A DNA stretch of 64,000 bases from Clostridia bacterium (lineage in GTDB: Bacteria; Bacillota; Clostridia; Oscillospirales; Acutalibacteraceae), in assembly GCA_024404115.1 (NCBI GenBank), contig JAKSQM010000004.1, forward strand, positions 62,001 to 126,000, written 5' to 3'. How positions within the stretch are numbered: the stretch's first letter is position 1; each line of letters begins with the position of its first letter. Made by a program: the position numbers and the translations under genes. Below are positions 19,517 through 28,456 of this stretch, one piece after another. A model generated the notes under the pieces. The model did not search any database. It was not told where the DNA came from and was given only the letters and a program-made list of their open reading frames with translations.

Positions 19517-20554
19517 TTATTCAGCTCTATCCATAGCAACCTGATAATCTTTAAGGTCTGTGAAGATTTCGTTTGTATAAGGATTCTTCTTAGCCTTGAT
19601 TGAACGCATAATGATTGCTGTAAGAACAAGAACGTTAACTGCAAGAGCGATGATAGCAACGATACCCTGTGCTCTGGGGTCTGCGCTTGCGGGAGCAACA
19701 GCTTCTGTAGCACCGATTATGTCGAAGTCAACGGGATAAACTGATGACTTTGTTGTGAATACGCTGTAATCCTGGAATGCAGGAACAACCTGAGCGAACA
19801 TGCACCAGAGAGCAAGAGTATTAGCTCTGTTCTGAATCCAGCCGCCCTTATTCCAGAAGAAGTTTGCGAATGTGGGAGCAAGGAGAAGTGCAAGACCGCA
19901 ATACCATGCGTGTGTGGGAAGGTTGTTGTAGGTGTATTCAAAGTTCCAGAGGTCATATGCGATGATGTAAAGCCAAACCATGTCGGGCCAGAGCATATCG
20001 TCCTTTTTCTTTGATGAGTAGATGCCCCACCAGCCAGTCATGCAGAAGATGTTGATGATACCTGCAAGACCGTTGAGGATGTTCCACCATCCGCCATAAA
20101 GCCAAACGCCCTCTGATGAGAACCACCAGCCGCCTGCAAGAGAACCTGCACGAACAACTGACTCAAAGTCGCTTACAACAGCAATAAGGATGTTGATTGC
20201 AACGATGATGAAGGGGAAAGGTTTGAACCATTCTTTTTTGCCGATGCCCCATTTATATTTGAGCATCATAAAGCCGATACAGCCTGCTGTTGAGGCGTAA
20301 AGCTTTGCGTAGTGGAACCAGCTGTTCATATGTACGTAAGTGGGGTTGTTAAGTGCCCACTCAGCGCCTGTGCCTGCTGCAATGTAAACAGCTACAAAGT
20401 AAGCTGTAAGAGCTGCAGGAAGGATGCAGAAACAGAAAAGTCCACCAAGTTTTGTGCGTCTTGAAAACTCATTGATGAGAACAAGACCAACGAATACGAG
20501 CAGCCAACCAAGTAACTGCCAGCCGGAGTTTTCTCCGTAGATGTGGAATAACAT
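19517..20554 (-). CDS. Tryptophan-rich polytopic membrane protein (possibly DUF5692)
   Basis: A 345-residue integral membrane protein with about nine hydrophobic segments and many Trp and Tyr residues, for example GGWWFSSEGVWLYGGWW in the middle. It resembles the DUF5692 family in length and composition, but I cannot confirm that. Function unknown. ATG at 20552-20554 is preferred over an upstream in-frame TTG because GAAAGGA precedes it. It is the last gene of the leftward cluster containing hypA, hypB and the Fe-S/FAD oxidoreductase. Between hypA and this gene (20586-20605) lies a hairpin without a T tract, perhaps an mRNA processing or stability element. Context suggests a membrane partner of that redox module. 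Confidence 0.65.
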   Translation of the reverse strand: MLFHIYGENSGWQLLGWLLVFVGLVLINEFSRRTKLGGLFCFCILPAALTAYFVAVYIAAGTGAEWALNNPTYVHMNSWFHYAKLYASTAGCIGFMMLKYKWGIGKKEWFKPFPFIIVAINILIAVVSDFESVVRAGSLAGGWWFSSEGVWLYGGWWNILNGLAGIINIFCMTGWWGIYSSKKKDDMLWPDMVWLYIIAYDLWNFEYTYNNLPTHAWYCGLALLLAPTFANFFWNKGGWIQNRANTLALWCMFAQVVPAFQDYSVFTTKSSVYPVDFDIIGATEAVAPASADPRAQGIVAIIALAVNVLVLTAIIMRSIKAKKNPYTNEIFTDLKDYQVAMDRAE

Positions 20555-20619
20555 TGTTTTTCGTCCTTTCAATATTTTATTTGCAGAGTGGAGTTCCCTC
20601 CGCTCTAAAGACCGTAAAG

Positions 20620-20964
20620 CTAATATGCTTCAATTTCTTTGATGTTTATCTCGTTACCCTTTAAAAGATATGTTTTTTCGCTTTCGCAATAAGGGCAGAT
20701 TCTGCCGTGCTGAACGGTGGGGTAAGTTTGCTGACAACCTTCGCAGAATGTTACGGCAGGGAGCTTAATAATTTTAAGCTCCGCACCGTTTAAAAGCTCG
20801 CTTTTGTCTGCCGCCCATCGCCAGCAATCACCAAGATATTCATCGATAACACTTGAAACCTCGCCAAGCTCAAGAGTAACGCTCTGAATTTTTTCAAGCT
20901 CGTTATCTTTGCCCACCTTTTCAAGTGATTCAATTATATGAAATACAATTCCTAATTCGTGCAT
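20620..20964 (-). CDS. hypA: Nickel metallochaperone HypA
   Basis: A 114-residue protein with the two HypA features: the N-terminal MHELG nickel site (His2, Glu3) and a zinc ribbon with two CxxC pairs (CEGC and CPYC, about residues 71-91). HypA hands Ni2+ to nickel enzymes, usually NiFe hydrogenase, together with HypB. Its ATG shares one base with the stop of the preceding oxidoreductase gene (TAATG), so translation is coupled. No HypC, D, E or F gene and no hydrogenase subunit is visible in this window. Confidence 0.93.
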   Translation of the reverse strand: MHELGIVFHIIESLEKVGKDNELEKIQSVTLELGEVSSVIDEYLGDCWRWAADKSELLNGAELKIIKLPAVTFCEGCQQTYPTVQHGRICPYCESEKTYLLKGNEINIKEIEAY

Positions 20965-23732
20965 TATTTCTTATTTTTCTTTGCGGCACGCTTGATTTTA
21001 ATCTCACGCTTGAGCATATAGGGCAGAATCTTTTTGAATTTATCCTCTGATCTGACAAAATCACTGCATTCGGGAAGATCACGGTGAAGAGTGATAGCGT
21101 CAAATGCGCATTTTGTTGTGCAGACACCGCAGCCAATGCACTTGTTGGGGTCAACAACAGATGCACCGCAGCCAAGGCATCTTGCAGTTTCAATTTTTAT
21201 CTGCTCCTCTGTAAGTGGAAGATGAGCATCACGGAAAGATTTTTTAGCGTCGATTGATTTGTTAAGACCTGTGAGCTGTCTCTTTGAACAGTCATAATCA
21301 TCAACAACAATGTTGTCTTTATCAAGCTCAATGAAATCGTTGCGATTTCTGCCGATTGTAAGGCTTGCATTTGGCTGAACAAATCTGTGAATTGAAATTG
21401 CGCCCTCTTTACCTGCGGCAATGGCATCAATTGCAAATTTAGGTCCAGTGTAAACATCACCGCCAACAAAAATGTCTGGCTCAGCTGTCTGATATGTAAG
21501 CTTATCTGCAACAGCTCCGTTGCCTCTGCCAAGCTCAACCTTTGTGTCTTTAATAAGGTCGCCCCATACGATGCTCTGACCGATACTCATAAATACATGA
21601 GAGCATTCAACTGTGATAGTGTCATTCTCATCATAAACGGGAGCGAAGCGTTTGTTTTCATCATAAACAGAAACGCACTTTTTAAGCACAATACCTTTAA
21701 CCTTGCCGTTTTCTGTGAGGATTTCTTTTGGTCCCCAACCGCAGTTGATGGCAATGCCCTCTTCTGTTGCTTCTGCAATTTCTTCTGCTGATGCAGGCAT
21801 ATTGTCTTTATCCTCAAGGCAATACATAGAAACTTTCTGCTCGCCGCAGCGGATGCTTGTTCTTGCAACATCTATTGCAACATTACCGCCACCGATAACA
21901 ACAACATCGCCTTTAAGGTCGAATTTCTCTTTTTCGCCAGCTTCACGCAGGAAGTCAACAGCAGACATAACACCCTCTGCGTCTTCGCCTGCAATGCCAG
22001 CCTTTCTGCCGCCCTGGCAACCGATTGCAATGTAGAAAGCTTTGTATCCCTGCTCACGAAGCTCGGCGATTGTTACATCCTTGCCAACCTCAACACCGCA
22101 CTTGAATTCAACGCCCATTTCACGAAGAATATCAATTTCAGCGGCAACAACATCTTTTTCAAGCTTGTATGAGGGGATACCGTAAACCAGCATTCCGCCT
22201 AACTTTTCGTTCTTTTCAAATACTGTTGGGTAATAGCCTTTTTCTGCAAGGTAGTATGCACAGCTCAAACCAGCAGGACCGCCGCCGATGATGGCAACTT
22301 TCTGTGTGAATCTGCCTCTGTTTGAGGGAACGATAATCTGAGGAATGAATCTTGTTTCTGCATCAAGGTCTTTCTGTGCAATGAATTTTTTAACATCATC
22401 AATTGCAACGGCTTCGTCAATTGTTCCTCTTGTGCAGGCATCCTCACATCGTCTGTTGCAGATTCTTCCGCAAACTGCGGGGAACGGATTGTTTTTCTTT
22501 ATAAGTGCAAGTGCATCTGTGTATCTGCCTTGAGCAGCAAGTTTAAGATAACCCTGAACTGCAACATGTGCAGGGCAAGCAGTTTTACAAGGTGCTGTGC
22601 CAGTGTCATAACAGTTAATTCTGTTGTTATCACGGTAGTCCATATCCCATTTGTCGGGACCCCATTTGATTTCATCGGGAAGCTCGTGCTTTGGATAAAC
22701 AACGGGGCCGTCTTTTGTGCAAAGCTTCTGACCAAGTTTAACTGCGCCAGCGGGGCAATACTCAACGCATCTGCCGCAGGCAACGCATTTTTCACTTGCA
22801 ACATTTGCAACATATGCTGAACGGGACATATTTGGTGTGTTGAAAAGCTGAGATGTTCTCAAAGCGTTGCAGATGTTTACATTACAATTGCAGATTGCAA
22901 AAATCTTGCCTGTGCCGTCAATGTTTGTTACCTGATGAACAAAGCCGTTATCTTCCGCTCTCTGGAAAATTTCCATAGCTTCATCATATGTAATATATCT
23001 GCCTTTCTGTGTTTCAACAAGGTAGTCAGCCATATCGCCAACACCGATACACCAATCGTTAAAATCATCACCGCAGCCCTCGCCAAGAACCTGACGGGAT
23101 GCACGGCATGAGCACATACCAGCGGCATACTTGCCCTCATATTTTTTCAGCCAGTATGAAATATGCTCTATATCAATGCTTGTGTTTTCTGCTTCAATTG
23201 CTTTTTCAACAGGGATAACGTGCATACCGATTCCTGCTCCTCCGGGAGGCACCATAGGTGTAACCTTTTCGAGGGGCATAAATGTCATTCTTTCAAAGAA
23301 TTTGCCAAGCTGAGGATTTTCTTCGATCTGTGAAAAACGCATATTGAAAAACTCTGCACTGCCTGGAACAAATGCAGGCAGAACATACTGCTTTTCGTGC
23401 TTCGGATTTTCCCAGTTATATTCAAGCAGACCGATATAGCTCATATCGTAAAGGATTTTTTCAAGGTAATCCTTATCTTTGCCTGTTGCTTTCATAAGCT
23501 GCTCAATTGTCATTGGAACTCTGACTTTCATTTTAAGGGCAATCTCTGCCATTTCGTCAGTAACAAGAGCGTCAAGACCGTAATATTCGGGATCTTCGGG
23601 CTTAACTCCGCCAATCTTTGCAGGCAATCTGTCTGTAATTTTTCTGCCCAGCTTCATTATCAGCTCACGGGGTTCTTTTGGCGGTTCGGGGATAGCGCAA
23701 TCTGGTGCATTTGGTGTAAATTCATCTTTCAC
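20964..23732 (-). CDS. Large Fe-S/FAD pyridine-nucleotide oxidoreductase (GltD-like core)
   Basis: A multidomain electron-transfer protein of about 922 residues. In order: a winged-helix-like region (about 45-125); a Cys-rich region with MCSCRASR and CNCNVNIC; a 4Fe-4S ferredoxin motif CVACGRCVEYCP (about 315); the GltD-type motif CKTACPAHV with CGRICNRRCEDAC (about 390-440); an FAD-binding motif IIGGGPAGLSCAYYL (about 485); an NAD(P) motif VIGGGNVAIDVART (about 620); and a C-terminal second ferredoxin pair with CIGCGVCTTKCAFDAI (about 870). It should pass electrons between NAD(P)H and an Fe-S partner. GTG at 23730-23732 is chosen because GGAGGG lies 8 nt upstream and hypB ends 2 nt before; an ATG at 23747 lacks a site. 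Confidence 0.88.
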   Translation of the reverse strand: MKDEFTPNAPDCAIPEPPKEPRELIMKLGRKITDRLPAKIGGVKPEDPEYYGLDALVTDEMAEIALKMKVRVPMTIEQLMKATGKDKDYLEKILYDMSYIGLLEYNWENPKHEKQYVLPAFVPGSAEFFNMRFSQIEENPQLGKFFERMTFMPLEKVTPMVPPGGAGIGMHVIPVEKAIEAENTSIDIEHISYWLKKYEGKYAAGMCSCRASRQVLGEGCGDDFNDWCIGVGDMADYLVETQKGRYITYDEAMEIFQRAEDNGFVHQVTNIDGTGKIFAICNCNVNICNALRTSQLFNTPNMSRSAYVANVASEKCVACGRCVEYCPAGAVKLGQKLCTKDGPVVYPKHELPDEIKWGPDKWDMDYRDNNRINCYDTGTAPCKTACPAHVAVQGYLKLAAQGRYTDALALIKKNNPFPAVCGRICNRRCEDACTRGTIDEAVAIDDVKKFIAQKDLDAETRFIPQIIVPSNRGRFTQKVAIIGGGPAGLSCAYYLAEKGYYPTVFEKNEKLGGMLVYGIPSYKLEKDVVAAEIDILREMGVEFKCGVEVGKDVTIAELREQGYKAFYIAIGCQGGRKAGIAGEDAEGVMSAVDFLREAGEKEKFDLKGDVVVIGGGNVAIDVARTSIRCGEQKVSMYCLEDKDNMPASAEEIAEATEEGIAINCGWGPKEILTENGKVKGIVLKKCVSVYDENKRFAPVYDENDTITVECSHVFMSIGQSIVWGDLIKDTKVELGRGNGAVADKLTYQTAEPDIFVGGDVYTGPKFAIDAIAAGKEGAISIHRFVQPNASLTIGRNRNDFIELDKDNIVVDDYDCSKRQLTGLNKSIDAKKSFRDAHLPLTEEQIKIETARCLGCGASVVDPNKCIGCGVCTTKCAFDAITLHRDLPECSDFVRSEDKFKKILPYMLKREIKIKRAAKKNKK

Positions 23733-23734
23733 TT

Positions 23735-24403
23735 TTAAGCCCTCCATTCATTTATCTGATTTCTGAGCCAATCAGCCCATTTATCAATTCCTTCGCCTGT
23801 TTTGGCGCAGATTGGAATAACCTCTGCCTTTGGATTTCTCATATGAACATACTCTTTGCATTTTTCAAGATCAAAATCAAAATAAGGCAATACATCAATT
23901 TTATTTACAAGCACAACATCGCAAACTGAAAACATAAGTGGATATTTCAGCGGTTTATCGTGCCCTTCGGGAACAGAAAGAATCATAGCGTTTTTGGATG
24001 CGCCTGTGTCAAATTCAGCAGGGCAAACAAGGTTGCCGACATTTTCAAGAATGGCAAAATCAACATCATCTGTCTGAAGTCCGTCAAGACCCTGCTTTGT
24101 CATTCCTGCGTCAAGGTGGCACATTCCGCCCGTGTGAAGCTGAATAGATTTAACGCCTGTTTTTGCAATTGTTATTGCGTCAACATCAGAGTCAATGTCA
24201 GCCTCCATAACGCCGATTTTGTATTCATCTTTAAGTGCTTCAATTGTCTTGGTGAGCGTTGTTGTTTTGCCAGAGCCAGGGGATGACATAAGGTTCAAAA
24301 GAAAAATCCCCTTTTCTTTAAGCTCTTTTCTCAGAAGCTCAGCCTGCTCGTCATTGTTGGCAAAAACACTCTGTTTTATTTCAAGAATTTTAACTTCTTT
24401 CAT
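23735..24403 (-). CDS. hypB: Hydrogenase nickel incorporation GTPase HypB
   Basis: A 222-residue SIMIBI-class GTPase. The P-loop SSPGSGKTT lies at residues 40-48, the metal-binding Cys95-His96 in GGMCHLDAG, and the guanine-specific NKID near residue 165. With HypA it delivers nickel using GTP hydrolysis. It lacks a His-rich nickel-storage N-terminus. It sits between the small membrane-protein genes and the Fe-S/FAD oxidoreductase, within 12 nt and 2 nt respectively. The separation of hypB from hypA by a redox enzyme gene, with no other hyp genes, is unusual. Confidence 0.95.
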   Translation of the reverse strand: MKEVKILEIKQSVFANNDEQAELLRKELKEKGIFLLNLMSSPGSGKTTTLTKTIEALKDEYKIGVMEADIDSDVDAITIAKTGVKSIQLHTGGMCHLDAGMTKQGLDGLQTDDVDFAILENVGNLVCPAEFDTGASKNAMILSVPEGHDKPLKYPLMFSVCDVVLVNKIDVLPYFDFDLEKCKEYVHMRNPKAEVIPICAKTGEGIDKWADWLRNQINEWRA

Positions 24404-24415
24404 TGTAAACTCCGT

Positions 24416-24736
24416 TTATTTTTTGTTTTTATTTTTAAGTGCCGCCTTAACCTTGCCGTCGGGGTCTTTTATAAGAAGAGTTACAACCCACACAACAAGA
24501 GCAAGAGCAATTACAGATAAGCCGAGGAATGCGTCATTGAGCATATCAAGAGGGGCGGGATTGAAATATTCCGCTTTAAGCTCAGCGTATTCAAAAACAG
24601 CGTCAACCAGCCACATAAGTGATGCACCCCAGAAAAGCCAGCAAAGAACACCAGTGCAAAGCTTGTTGTCAACAGGGCGTGTGTACCACACAACTGTTGA
24701 AATTACTGCGGCAAAAACTGTGAGAAGTAATGTCAT
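24416..24736 (-). CDS. Small membrane protein of the hyp cluster (106 aa)
   Basis: Three hydrophobic segments (about residues 1-17, 28-48 and 68-90) and a basic C-terminal tail. Not recognised. The second segment, CWLFWGASLMWLVDAVFEY, resembles the WGGSFLLAFEHLW stretch of the neighbouring 143-residue protein, so the two may be related subunits of one membrane complex. Its ATG overlaps the stop of that gene by 4 nt (ATGA), and hypB follows 12 nt later. Context suggests a membrane anchor or quinone- or ion-linked part of the nickel/redox module; this is inference. Confidence 0.65.
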   Translation of the reverse strand: MTLLLTVFAAVISTVVWYTRPVDNKLCTGVLCWLFWGASLMWLVDAVFEYAELKAEYFNPAPLDMLNDAFLGLSVIALALVVWVVTLLIKDPDGKVKAALKNKNKK

Positions 24737-25164
24737 ACTGCACTTTCCTCATTGTGTGTTTCAACTGCATCTTTTCTCTTTTCGATTACATTTGAAACAA
24801 TAACCATCACTGCCCAAACTGCGGTGAGAAGCACTGCCATTGCAACGCCGACTGTGGCAATTTCATAAAGCATCTGCGTTGTGGATTCAGAATTTGCCAT
24901 TGCAGTTAAGAACGGGAACCACGGCACAACCTCGCCATGCCATAAATGCTCAAATGCAAGGAGGAATGAACCGCCCCAAAGAAGCTTTGCAAGCCACATA
25001 AGCTTTCTTGAAAATCTGATTTTTTCATTTTCACTTGATTTTAATGCAGCGTTTCCGTTAGAAAACTTGTGAGCAGAAAGTGAATTGTTTTCTTTCTTTT
25101 TAATAATCTGAGTGGCAACTGTAACAATAACAGCTTCTGCCACTGTTGCGGTGAAACATGCCAT
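24733..25164 (-). CDS. Small membrane protein of the hyp cluster (143 aa)
   Basis: First gene of the six-gene leftward cluster. Hydrophobic segments at about 3-18, 57-75 and 99-121, with a charged middle (residues 22-52) and a charged tail. The segment WGGSFLLAFEHLWHGE contains His and Glu residues that could bind a cofactor. Not recognised as any named family. ATG follows a strong AAAGGAG site at 7 nt. It is preceded by a consensus promoter overlapped by an operator-like palindrome, so the whole cluster is probably regulated. Confidence 0.65.
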   Translation of the reverse strand: MACFTATVAEAVIVTVATQIIKKKENNSLSAHKFSNGNAALKSSENEKIRFSRKLMWLAKLLWGGSFLLAFEHLWHGEVVPWFPFLTAMANSESTTQMLYEIATVGVAMAVLLTAVWAVMVIVSNVIEKRKDAVETHNEESAV

Positions 25165-25181
25165 AAAAAAACTCCTTTCAA

Positions 25182-25201
25182 ATAAGCACGAATAAGCACG
25201 A
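25182..25201. repeat. Tandem 10-bp repeat in the leader of the hyp cluster
   Basis: AATAAGCACG occurs twice back to back between the promoter and the ribosome site. Its meaning is unknown. Confidence 0.6.
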
Positions 25202-25218
25202 AGCCTGTCGATAATTAA

Positions 25219-25251
25219 AATATATCACATTGATAAATATCTGTCAATGTG
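25219..25251 (-). promoter_or_regulatory. Promoter and overlapping operator of the hyp/redox cluster
   Basis: Minus-strand TTGACA (25242-25247) and TATATT (25219-25224) with 17-bp spacing and a TGTGA extended -10. A perfect 8-bp palindrome, CACATTGA/TCAATGTG (25226-25233 and 25244-25251, 10 bp apart), covers the -35 box and spacer, as expected of a repressor or FNR/CRP-family site. Confidence 0.7.
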
Positions 25252-25257
25252 CGAAAT

Positions 25258-25302
25258 CAAAAAAAATAATAAACGGCTGCAACTTTATTATTGCAACCGT
25301 TT
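25258..25302 (-). terminator. Terminator after the DUF4838 gene
   Basis: Stem AAACGGTTGCAA/TTGCAGCCGTTT (one mismatch) with an 8-nt loop, followed on the minus strand by ATTATTTTTTTT. It insulates the hyp promoter from the upstream glycan operon. Confidence 0.85.
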
Positions 25303-25309
25303 AAACCTG

Positions 25310-27217
25310 TCAGTTATGAATTTTATCAAGGGTATTATAGAGCTTTTCTACGAAGGAATCGAACTTGTCATAAAACAATCCGTCATGCTTTGTTTCCCAG
25401 AAATCGCAGGGGAAAAGAAGAACTCGGCACGGGTGAGTTGAGATGTATTTTATGCCGCCCTCACCAACTGCTGTGTTGCCAAAAGCAATGATTTTTTCGC
25501 TCAGTGCCTTGTGGCTGCTCATATAATTATAAAGTCCTCTGAAAGGTGAATATTCCCTTTTGAAGTTAGAGCATTTCCAGTATTGCCAGCTGATTTCACT
25601 GCGCTCAATTCTGTTAAGCTGTTCCTCTGTTTCAGCGGCTGATTTTGCACTTTCCCAAAGGTAATCTATGCGTTTGATGTCTTTGTTTTTAAGCCTTGGC
25701 AAAGCTGCTCTTGGCTGCTGGCGAATGTGAAGATGCTTCGTGCGTGTAACAGAATGTTCAGAAATTATGTTGATGTATTCGTGAAGATATTCACCGCCTG
25801 CACCGTAAACAGCGTTGAGATAATCGCCCATAAGCTCATCAAAATCTGTGCGGTACGGATTTTCCATAAGTTTTGCAAGGAGGAATGATCTCAACTCATA
25901 AAATTCGCCGTTGCAGATGTCCATGTAATAGTTGCCCTCTTCATAAAGACCTTTTGCACCGTTTTCATAAAAAATCTGAACATTTCTCTGAAGCACCTGG
26001 AAGTTTGCAAAGGGGCAGAATGTTTCGGAATAGTTGTTTACATAATCCCAGATATAAAGGCGGTCGCAGATGTTGCTCCAGCCCTCAAGGTCTTTAAGAA
26101 ACTCTGCATTCTCTTTGCATGCAGGGTTGTCAATTGTGTGTCCGTAGCAGCATTCAATTGAGCAAAGGCGAACGATAACATTGTCCGCAGGCTTAACCTG
26201 TGATGGCACATGGCGGGTGTATTGATATGCGAATGTGTCGATTGCAACGTTGTCATAGCCTGCATTTTTAACAGACTCTGCAACTGCATTTGCAAAGGTG
26301 AGCATTGTGCCAGCCTGTGAATCGTTGGCTTTGTCAAGTGCGGCGCATTTATCGCAGGTGCAATAATTCTGATTATCGTCCTGTGTAAGTGAAACAATCT
26401 GAATGTCCGCTTCGGGGTTGTGCTCACGCTTTAAAAGTGAGAGTACTTCGTCTGTTACAATTTTAAGTACATCGGGGTTTGTAAGGCAAAGCTGGTCGGG
26501 GATTCTTTTGCCATCACGGAATGCAAAATATTCGGGATGCTCATCAAAATATTTATCCCTGCTGCAAAAATATGTTGAAAGCGTATGGCAGAATGTGCCG
26601 AGGTAGGGGATATAAACACCTTTCTCTCCGTTATTTCTTGCTGTTGAGCCGTTAAGTGAATGAGCACGGGCATATTCTGCATAATTTGTGCTCATAGTGT
26701 CAAGCTTTCTGTATTCAAAAAACGGAGTGTAAGAAATGTCAATGTCAGCGTCAACATCAATTCTTTCAGGTGATGGATTTGAAGTGATGTTGAATTCATA
26801 AACTTCGTATCCGCAATAGTCGCTGAGGAAACGGTAAACGCCGTCAAGGGTGCCGCTGCTGCCAGTTCCGCAAATATAAAGTGAGCTGTCGTCAGATTTA
26901 ATTTCATAAAAGCCCATTGCTTTTTCGCTCTGTTCAAAGCTCATGCGGTTTGTTTTGCCAACAACAATTTCGTTGCCTGTGATGCTTTCAGAATCAAGAG
27001 CTATGGTCAGATTTTCGCCAGTGATTTTTTGCAGATGTTCCTGCAATTGTTTTGCCGCAAATTTTTCTGAATCTGTTGCAGATGCAGAAATAACAATTTT
27101 TTCTGCTGACTTGCCGTTTGCAAAAACGATTGTGCCGTCAGCATTTGCCGCACTTGCAATAATTCCAAAAGAAAGAATCAACGCAACTGTCAGCAAAACA
27201 GAAATGATTTTTTTCAT
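25310..27217 (-). CDS. Secreted DUF4838 protein (glycoside-hydrolase-like)
   Basis: A 635-residue protein with a clear signal peptide (lysines, hydrophobic core, cleavage near ASA at residue 23). An N-terminal alpha-glucuronidase/hexosaminidase-type mixed domain (about 25-165; SEKFAAKQLQEHLQKITGE, then GTLDGVYRFLSDYCGYEVY) precedes a barrel-like DUF4838 domain (about 180-500; DNQNYCTCDKC and DTFAYQYTRHVP are typical). This architecture occurs in gut and soil polysaccharide users, where activity is mostly uncharacterised. It follows the clan-A glycosidase gene by 15 nt behind a good AAGGAG site, so the two are co-transcribed and exported together. Confidence 0.85.
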   Translation of the reverse strand: MKKIISVLLTVALILSFGIIASAANADGTIVFANGKSAEKIVISASATDSEKFAAKQLQEHLQKITGENLTIALDSESITGNEIVVGKTNRMSFEQSEKAMGFYEIKSDDSSLYICGTGSSGTLDGVYRFLSDYCGYEVYEFNITSNPSPERIDVDADIDISYTPFFEYRKLDTMSTNYAEYARAHSLNGSTARNNGEKGVYIPYLGTFCHTLSTYFCSRDKYFDEHPEYFAFRDGKRIPDQLCLTNPDVLKIVTDEVLSLLKREHNPEADIQIVSLTQDDNQNYCTCDKCAALDKANDSQAGTMLTFANAVAESVKNAGYDNVAIDTFAYQYTRHVPSQVKPADNVIVRLCSIECCYGHTIDNPACKENAEFLKDLEGWSNICDRLYIWDYVNNYSETFCPFANFQVLQRNVQIFYENGAKGLYEEGNYYMDICNGEFYELRSFLLAKLMENPYRTDFDELMGDYLNAVYGAGGEYLHEYINIISEHSVTRTKHLHIRQQPRAALPRLKNKDIKRIDYLWESAKSAAETEEQLNRIERSEISWQYWKCSNFKREYSPFRGLYNYMSSHKALSEKIIAFGNTAVGEGGIKYISTHPCRVLLFPCDFWETKHDGLFYDKFDSFVEKLYNTLDKIHN

Positions 27218-27232
27218 AAAGATCTCCTTTGA

Positions 27233-28456
27233 TTATTTAGTTCCTGTTATAACTTCTTTAACTGCGTAGTATGCAGGCTTTGGTGTGCCGTCAATTGTGC
27301 AGATGCCCCACTTTGTTTCAAATGGGCACCAGCTATGACCGCAGGCGAAGCAAGCCGCCATATCCTGATTACAATAAATAATCATACCTGCAAGGCAGTT
27401 GAGCTTTTTAAGCTCGGTCATAACAGCTTTGTAATACTCTGCCTGTCCGTCGGGTGTGTGAGGAATATTGTTTATTGTTTTTTCTGATGTTTCGCCATAG
27501 AAATGGTTTGAATAACTGCTGAAAACAAGCTCTGCCCACTGCGCCTTTTCGTCGGGATGCTCAAGGCTCAATGTGTTTCTGAATTGCCACGGAAGCTTGT
27601 TTATAAAATTCTCACCATCTGCAATTGCTTCCGTCTCGGTGGAATAGCCGTAAATGCCAAGGATTTCTGCCTTTTCTTCTGCTGATTTCTTACCGCCTGC
27701 ACTCCAGAAGCCAAATTCCTCAATAATAATAGGCTTGCCCGTCAAGCGATAAAGCTTTTTAACTTTCTTTGCGTAATCCTTTGGCTCAGCATCACCCTGA
27801 TTGCCTGTATAAAGGTCAATGCCAACATAATCGCAATATTTAAGATAAGGCTTCATAAGCTTGTGAAGCTCACGGCTAACCTGAATCAAGTCTGCTGAAT
27901 TATATCCGATTGGGAAGCTTTCGTTATTTTTCGCTTTTTCTTCGGTGATTGCTTCCAGCTGTGAGCCAATATAAAATGCCGCCTCTTCAATGGTAAGTGG
28001 GTGCATAAATCCAACAAGACCCATTTCGTTTGTTATCTGAAATCCGCCTGCGATGTCCTTTAAATCGTTATAAAGGAAAACGGCGATTTCTTTTGTTCTT
28101 TCAATATCGTCAACGGGGTTAAATCCCATGTCAGAAATAATATCTCTGGGGTAGGGAGTTACTGCCATAACCTTGAAGCCGTGGTCAGCATAACCCTTGC
28201 AACGCTCCTTGAATTTCAGATAATCGTTGCGGATATTTCCATTTTTGTCAAAGGGGCAGGGGATGTCAAATCTTACCCATTTAAGTCCTGCATCTGCGAG
28301 GGTGTCATAATCCTCATTGGGGTGGCAGATGCCATAAATAAATCCGCCGTTCTGCTCAATAAGATTCTGAACATTCTTATCGGGCAGGTTAAATATGCTT
28401 CCGAAAAAGCACGAAATGGCGATAATAATGCTTTCAATAAATGCAACAAATTTCAT
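27233..28456 (-). CDS. Clan GH-A glycoside hydrolase with N-terminal signal or anchor
   Basis: A 407-residue TIM-barrel glycosidase of the retaining clan A. The acid/base is in QITNEM (Asn143-Glu144) and the likely nucleophile in KPIIIEEFGF (Glu247); Asn-Glu before the acid/base is the clan hallmark. Residues 3-22 form a hydrophobic N-terminus that exports or anchors it. The exact GH family cannot be told; GH5, GH39 and GH53-like barrels are alternatives. The ribosome site AAGGAGG is strong, and an AT-rich promoter (TTGATT, TAAAAT) lies just upstream near 28497-28525. It forms an operon with the DUF4838 gene, so both probably attack the same extracellular polysaccharide. Confidence 0.8.
   Translation of the reverse strand: MKFVAFIESIIIAISCFFGSIFNLPDKNVQNLIEQNGGFIYGICHPNEDYDTLADAGLKWVRFDIPCPFDKNGNIRNDYLKFKERCKGYADHGFKVMAVTPYPRDIISDMGFNPVDDIERTKEIAVFLYNDLKDIAGGFQITNEMGLVGFMHPLTIEEAAFYIGSQLEAITEEKAKNNESFPIGYNSADLIQVSRELHKLMKPYLKYCDYVGIDLYTGNQGDAEPKDYAKKVKKLYRLTGKPIIIEEFGFWSAGGKKSAEEKAEILGIYGYSTETEAIADGENFINKLPWQFRNTLSLEHPDEKAQWAELVFSSYSNHFYGETSEKTINNIPHTPDGQAEYYKAVMTELKKLNCLAGMIIYCNQDMAACFACGHSWCPFETKWGICTIDGTPKPAYYAVKEVITGTK

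Noticed and set aside
25182-25201. Tandem 10-bp repeat as a possible CRISPR start
   Set aside because: Two adjoining copies without spacers and no cas genes; not an array.
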